A stretch of DNA of 64,000 nucleotides from contig OU612067.1 in the NCBI GenBank assembly GCA_914767715.1, positions 23,222,162 through 23,286,161 on the forward strand. Reading direction: 5' to 3'. Positions 63,952 through 64,000 of the stretch are shown here, piece by piece; position 1 is the first letter of the stretch, and each line of letters starts with the position of its first letter. A program made the translations under genes and the position numbers. Source of the DNA: Membranipora membranacea. Lineage: Eukaryota; Bryozoa; Gymnolaemata; Cheilostomatida; Membraniporidae. The notes under the pieces are model-generated. The model was not told the DNA's origin, searched no databases, and was given only the letters and a program-made list of their open reading frames with translations.

Positions 63952-64000
63952 TAGAGCTGTCCGGCACTGAATTAGTTGACACATATTCCTCAAGCTGTGA
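63952..64000 (-). CDS. ROC-COR gene linker exon, copy B (cut by window edge)
   Basis: Matches 794-842 nearly base for base: donor A|GTGAGT and the EEYVSTNS-type sequence, with one change (Ser to Cys codon region near 63980). The rest of the gene lies to the right of the window. Confidence 0.75.

Larger units (their letters stand above)
63141..64000. repeat. Right member of the long tandem duplication (matches 1-860)
   Basis: The same order of caspase acceptor, intron, tail exon, intron and linker exon as at 1-860. It differs mainly by the roughly 24-base addition at about 63423-63445 and about 8 bases missing near 63928. Confidence 0.93.

Overview
This is nuclear DNA from an invertebrate animal. 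The genes are split by many GT-AG introns of a few hundred to a few thousand bases, the base composition is AT-rich, and tRNA-derived SINEs, non-LTR and LTR retrotransposons and palindromic (foldback) elements are everywhere. CUB-only, LRR-ROC-COR and caspase genes are animal families. I cannot name the phylum.

Three gene units can be read. (1) On the minus strand, from about 21.9 kb down to the left edge, lies a gene encoding leucine-rich repeats, a ROC GTPase and a COR domain. Its exons join in phase at 21911-21825, 21136-20905, 20149-20009, 10113-9973, 2937-1001, 868-794 and 626-(589/388/346). The window begins inside the next acceptor (bases 1-8). (2) On the plus strand, from 29.68 to 57.80 kb, about fifty exons encode some 25 consecutive CUB modules, a cubilin-like extracellular array. 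Its 3' end is intact (stop at 57797-57799). Its 5' end has no visible start, and several early modules are broken. (3) On the minus strand at the right edge, 64.0 to 61.1 kb, a second copy of the tail exons of gene (1) is followed by five exons that join in phase into a complete caspase catalytic domain.

The most interesting observation is that bases 1 to about 860 and 63141-64000 are near-identical. The ROC-COR locus is therefore tandemly duplicated with a period of about 63.1 kb, and in each copy the ROC-COR tail exon lies just upstream of a caspase exon. That exon starts with the usual caspase IYKM-type N-terminus behind a strong acceptor and in phase 0. Two phase-0 donors lie in the tail exon. 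The simplest reading is one protein, LRR-ROC-COR-caspase, which looks like an intracellular sensor carrying its own death protease, with a possible caspase-less isoform when the tail exon is read through to its stop. The CUB gene lies between the two copies.

The large introns of gene (1) hold most of the mobile DNA. They contain a decayed LINE (5.4-8.0 kb), three copies of an LRR-exon-bearing unit (8.0-20.7 kb), a SINE dimer with an 18-bp target duplication, and a 3.1-kb TIR element whose terminal motif looks amplified into a minisatellite. Just upstream of the first visible exon is a short LTR retrotransposon whose two LTRs differ by an exact GT...AG segment. The CUB introns hold another LINE, SINEs, a 12-bp minisatellite and repeated small palindromes. 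The stretches 23.8-29.1 kb and 57.8-61.1 kb are intergenic as far as I can see.
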